Below, one piece after another: positions 5,420-6,983 of a DNA stretch of 6,983 bases; position 1 is the stretch's first letter; every line of letters begins with the position of its first letter. Both the position numbers and the translations under genes were made by a program. The DNA is from Rickettsiales bacterium (lineage in GTDB: Bacteria > Pseudomonadota > Alphaproteobacteria > Rickettsiales > UBA1997). Under the pieces are notes generated by a model. The model worked only from the letters and a program-made list of their open reading frames with translations, ran no database searches and was not told where the DNA came from. The stretch spans positions 1 to 6,983 of the forward strand of contig JAITOR010000036.1 of assembly GCA_031289855.1 (NCBI GenBank). The letters run 5' to 3'.

Positions 5420-6754
5420 TTATTTAAAGTAGTCCTTTATATAATCTTCCAACTCTTCTGTATTTACCCTAATTTGTTTCATTGTGTCTCTATCTCTAAC
5501 GGTTATACTTTCTGGTGAATTTTCAAATGTTTCATAATCAATTGTAATACATAGAGGAGTTCCAATTTCATCATTTCGTCTGTATGCTTTACCAACATTT
5601 CCCGTATCTTCATATTTAATTCTGCCTAATCCCAGACTTTGTAATTTTCTCTTAATTTCTTGTGCTTTTTCAACAATTTTTTCGTTATTTTTTGCCAATG
5701 GAATTACGGCAACTTTTATTGGTGCAATATGTTTTTTAAATTTTAAAACAATTCTTTCATCATTGTCTCCAATTTTTTCTTTTGTATATGCATCGCATAT
5801 TAAAGCAAGCAAACATCTTTCAATTCCCAAACTTGGTTCAATGACGAATGGAATAAATTTATTTATATCCATTTTTGTAATTGAATCTTTGTTTGGCAAA
5901 ACATGAGCATTTAATTTGAATTCATCTTGATTTTTTGTATGACTACCCAAATCAAAATCCTGTCTATTTGCAATTCCTTCCACTTCATCAAATCCATGTG
6001 GAAATTTATACAACAAATCAATGGTTCCTTTTGAGTAGTGTGATAAATCTTCCTTTGGTTGAACAAATTTTTGTAAATTTTCAGCACGAACACCTTGGGT
6101 TATCCACCAATTATATCTTATTTCAATCCATTTTTTATGCCATTCCTCATCAGTTCCCGGTTCCACAAAAAATTCTAATTCCGCCTGTTCAAATTCTCTC
6201 ACTCTAAATAAAAAATTTTTTGGCGTAATTTCATTTCTAAAAGATTTACCAATTTGAGCGATACCAAATGGTAAAGTTCTTGCGGTGCTATCTATAACAT
6301 TTTTAAAATTTGTAAAAATACCTTGGGCTGTTTCTGGTCGCAAATATGCAAACGAAGTTCCATCTTCCACGGGTCCAACATTTGTTTTAAACATCAAATT
6401 AAATGGTCGTGGTTCTGTTAAATTTTTACTACCACAATAATCGCATTGTCCTGTCTTTTGCAATTTATCTAATCGCATTCGTTTTTTGCAATCTTTACAA
6501 TCCACAAGTGGATCAGTAAAAGTAGCCTCATGACCGCTATGTTTCAAGACCAATGGATTTACCAATAAAGCAGAATCAAGACCTTCCACATCATCTCGCT
6601 CATAAATCATTGACTTCCACCAAGATTTTTTGATATTGTTTTTTAATTCTACACCCAATGGTCCGAAGTCATATACACCTTGCAACCCACCATAAATCGA
6701 TGAAGATTGAAAAATAAAACCTCGTCTTTTGCATAAAGAAACTATCTCGTCCAT
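5420..6754 (-). CDS. glyS: glycyl-tRNA synthetase, dimeric (eukaryote/archaeal-type)
   Basis: This class II enzyme charges tRNA-Gly with glycine using ATP. The 444-residue product is the single-chain homodimer type, not the alpha/beta (GlyQ/GlyS) tetramer. It starts RRGFIFQSSSIYGGLQGVYD (10-29) and contains two C-x-x-C pairs (C86/C89 and C104/C107) that could bind zinc. RPETAQ is at 139-144, motif 2 is FRNE (172-175) and motif 3 includes EPSLGIER (306-313). The anticodon-binding domain starts around 342 (HIAPIKVAVIPLAK) and ends with SITVRDRD near 416-423. The frame extends upstream to a TTG at 6808, but the extra 18 residues match nothing in the family, so I chose the ATG at 6754. No Shine-Dalgarno is visible. 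It converges on plsX. Confidence 0.96.
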   Translation of the reverse strand: MDEIVSLCKRRGFIFQSSSIYGGLQGVYDFGPLGVELKNNIKKSWWKSMIYERDDVEGLDSALLVNPLVLKHSGHEATFTDPLVDCKDCKKRMRLDKLQKTGQCDYCGSKNLTEPRPFNLMFKTNVGPVEDGTSFAYLRPETAQGIFTNFKNVIDSTARTLPFGIAQIGKSFRNEITPKNFLFRVREFEQAELEFFVEPGTDEEWHKKWIEIRYNWWITQGVRAENLQKFVQPKEDLSHYSKGTIDLLYKFPHGFDEVEGIANRQDFDLGSHTKNQDEFKLNAHVLPNKDSITKMDINKFIPFVIEPSLGIERCLLALICDAYTKEKIGDNDERIVLKFKKHIAPIKVAVIPLAKNNEKIVEKAQEIKRKLQSLGLGRIKYEDTGNVGKAYRRNDEIGTPLCITIDYETFENSPESITVRDRDTMKQIRVNTEELEDYIKDYFK

Positions 6755-6779
6755 AGAATTAAAATTATTAATATAACGG

Positions 6780-6808
6780 AATATATATAGTATTTTACAA
6801 GAAATCAA
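6780..6808 (-). promoter_or_regulatory. candidate promoter for glyS
   Basis: On the minus strand TTGATT (6808-6803) and TATATT (6785-6780) are separated by 17 bp, matching sigma-70 at 4 of 6 and 5 of 6 positions. The predicted start near 6773 leaves a leader of about 19 nt before the ATG at 6754. This supports that ATG over the TTG at 6808, which would lie inside the -35 element. Confidence 0.4.
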
Positions 6809-6983
6809 ATTTATATTTTAATTTCATTTAATCATATCACATTGATTTTTGCATTTTCCTATCACTACACTAAAAAATTAGACAAAATTATGGTTACTAT
6901 AATTGTAATTTAATCTAAATATTTACAGAGTTTATAATGAATAAATAAGTTAAATAAAATAAATAAATACATGGTAAACTTGC
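6809..6983. other. non-coding right edge
   Basis: This AT-rich stretch contains a perfect TATAAT at 6898-6903 on the plus strand, but with no good -35 at 16-18 bp (TAGACA at 6879-6884 is only 13 bp away). An ATG at 6971 opens only four codons before the window ends, preceded by a low-complexity A/T run and no Shine-Dalgarno. A plus-strand gene may begin here, but it cannot be supported from 13 bases. Confidence 0.4.

Noticed and set aside
6755..6808. 18-residue N-terminal extension of GlyRS from a TTG at 6808
   Set aside because: The extra residues resemble no GlyRS, the TTG lies in a candidate -35 box, and the ATG at 6754 begins right at the conserved N-terminus.
6971..6983. ATG GTA AAC TTG at the right edge as the start of a plus-strand gene
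   Set aside because: Only 13 bases are visible, there is no Shine-Dalgarno, and the preceding sequence is a low-complexity A/T run. An upstream ATG at 6937 ends after three codons.
6809..6983. tRNA, small RNA or riboswitch in the spacers
   Set aside because: I looked in all intergenic stretches and saw no cloverleaf arms, T-loop GTTCRANNC box, or known riboswitch core. A covariance-model search would be the decisive test.

Overview
This AT-rich window (by eye about 70-75% A+T) comes from a bacterium whose core proteins look most like those of Alphaproteobacteria. The bL32 (rpmF) lacks the zinc-binding cysteines, rpmF sits directly before plsX, and the cores of uL22 and uS3 resemble alphaproteobacterial versions. 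The base composition, short intergenic regions and scattered ribosomal genes suggest a reduced, possibly host-associated lineage such as a Rickettsiales- or Holosporales-like group. That placement is inferred from motifs remembered from these families, not from a tree.

Layout. Positions 1-1041 (+) hold the 3' part of an AlgX/AlgJ-type SGNH O-acetyltransferase-like protein that runs off the left edge. It converges, with a 9-bp overlap, on a small lipoprotein gene (1033-1500, -) whose body resembles LptE. A possible 45-residue ORF (1497-1634, -) overlaps the lipoprotein start by ATGA. Positions 1780-2943 (-) carry rplV-rpsC as an isolated two-gene operon with a hairpin downstream. Head to head with it, across a 137-bp promoter region, is a lone rplO (3081-3500, +). 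That gene ends at a perfect 32-bp palindrome, which probably terminates transcription in both directions. A GNAT acetyltransferase gene (3552-4064, -) follows on the other side. Across an 84-bp divergent promoter region is rpmF-plsX (4167-5413, +), joined by a TAATG overlap. A eukaryote-type (dimeric) glycyl-tRNA synthetase (5420-6754, -) converges on plsX with a 6-bp gap. The right end (6755-6983) is non-coding apart from a possible start codon at the very edge.

Function. Most of the window is housekeeping: four ribosomal proteins (uL22, uS3, uL15, bL32), glycine charging of tRNA, and the first acyl-phosphate step of phospholipid synthesis. The two genes at the left edge may concern the cell envelope (polysaccharide acetylation and LPS transport). 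I see no mobile element, CRISPR array, tRNA/rRNA gene or defence system. The most unusual feature is the break-up of the normally conserved S10/spc ribosomal gene cluster into separately promoted pieces. Next are the glyS type, which is uncommon for the apparent lineage, and the lysine-rich N-terminal extension of uL22.
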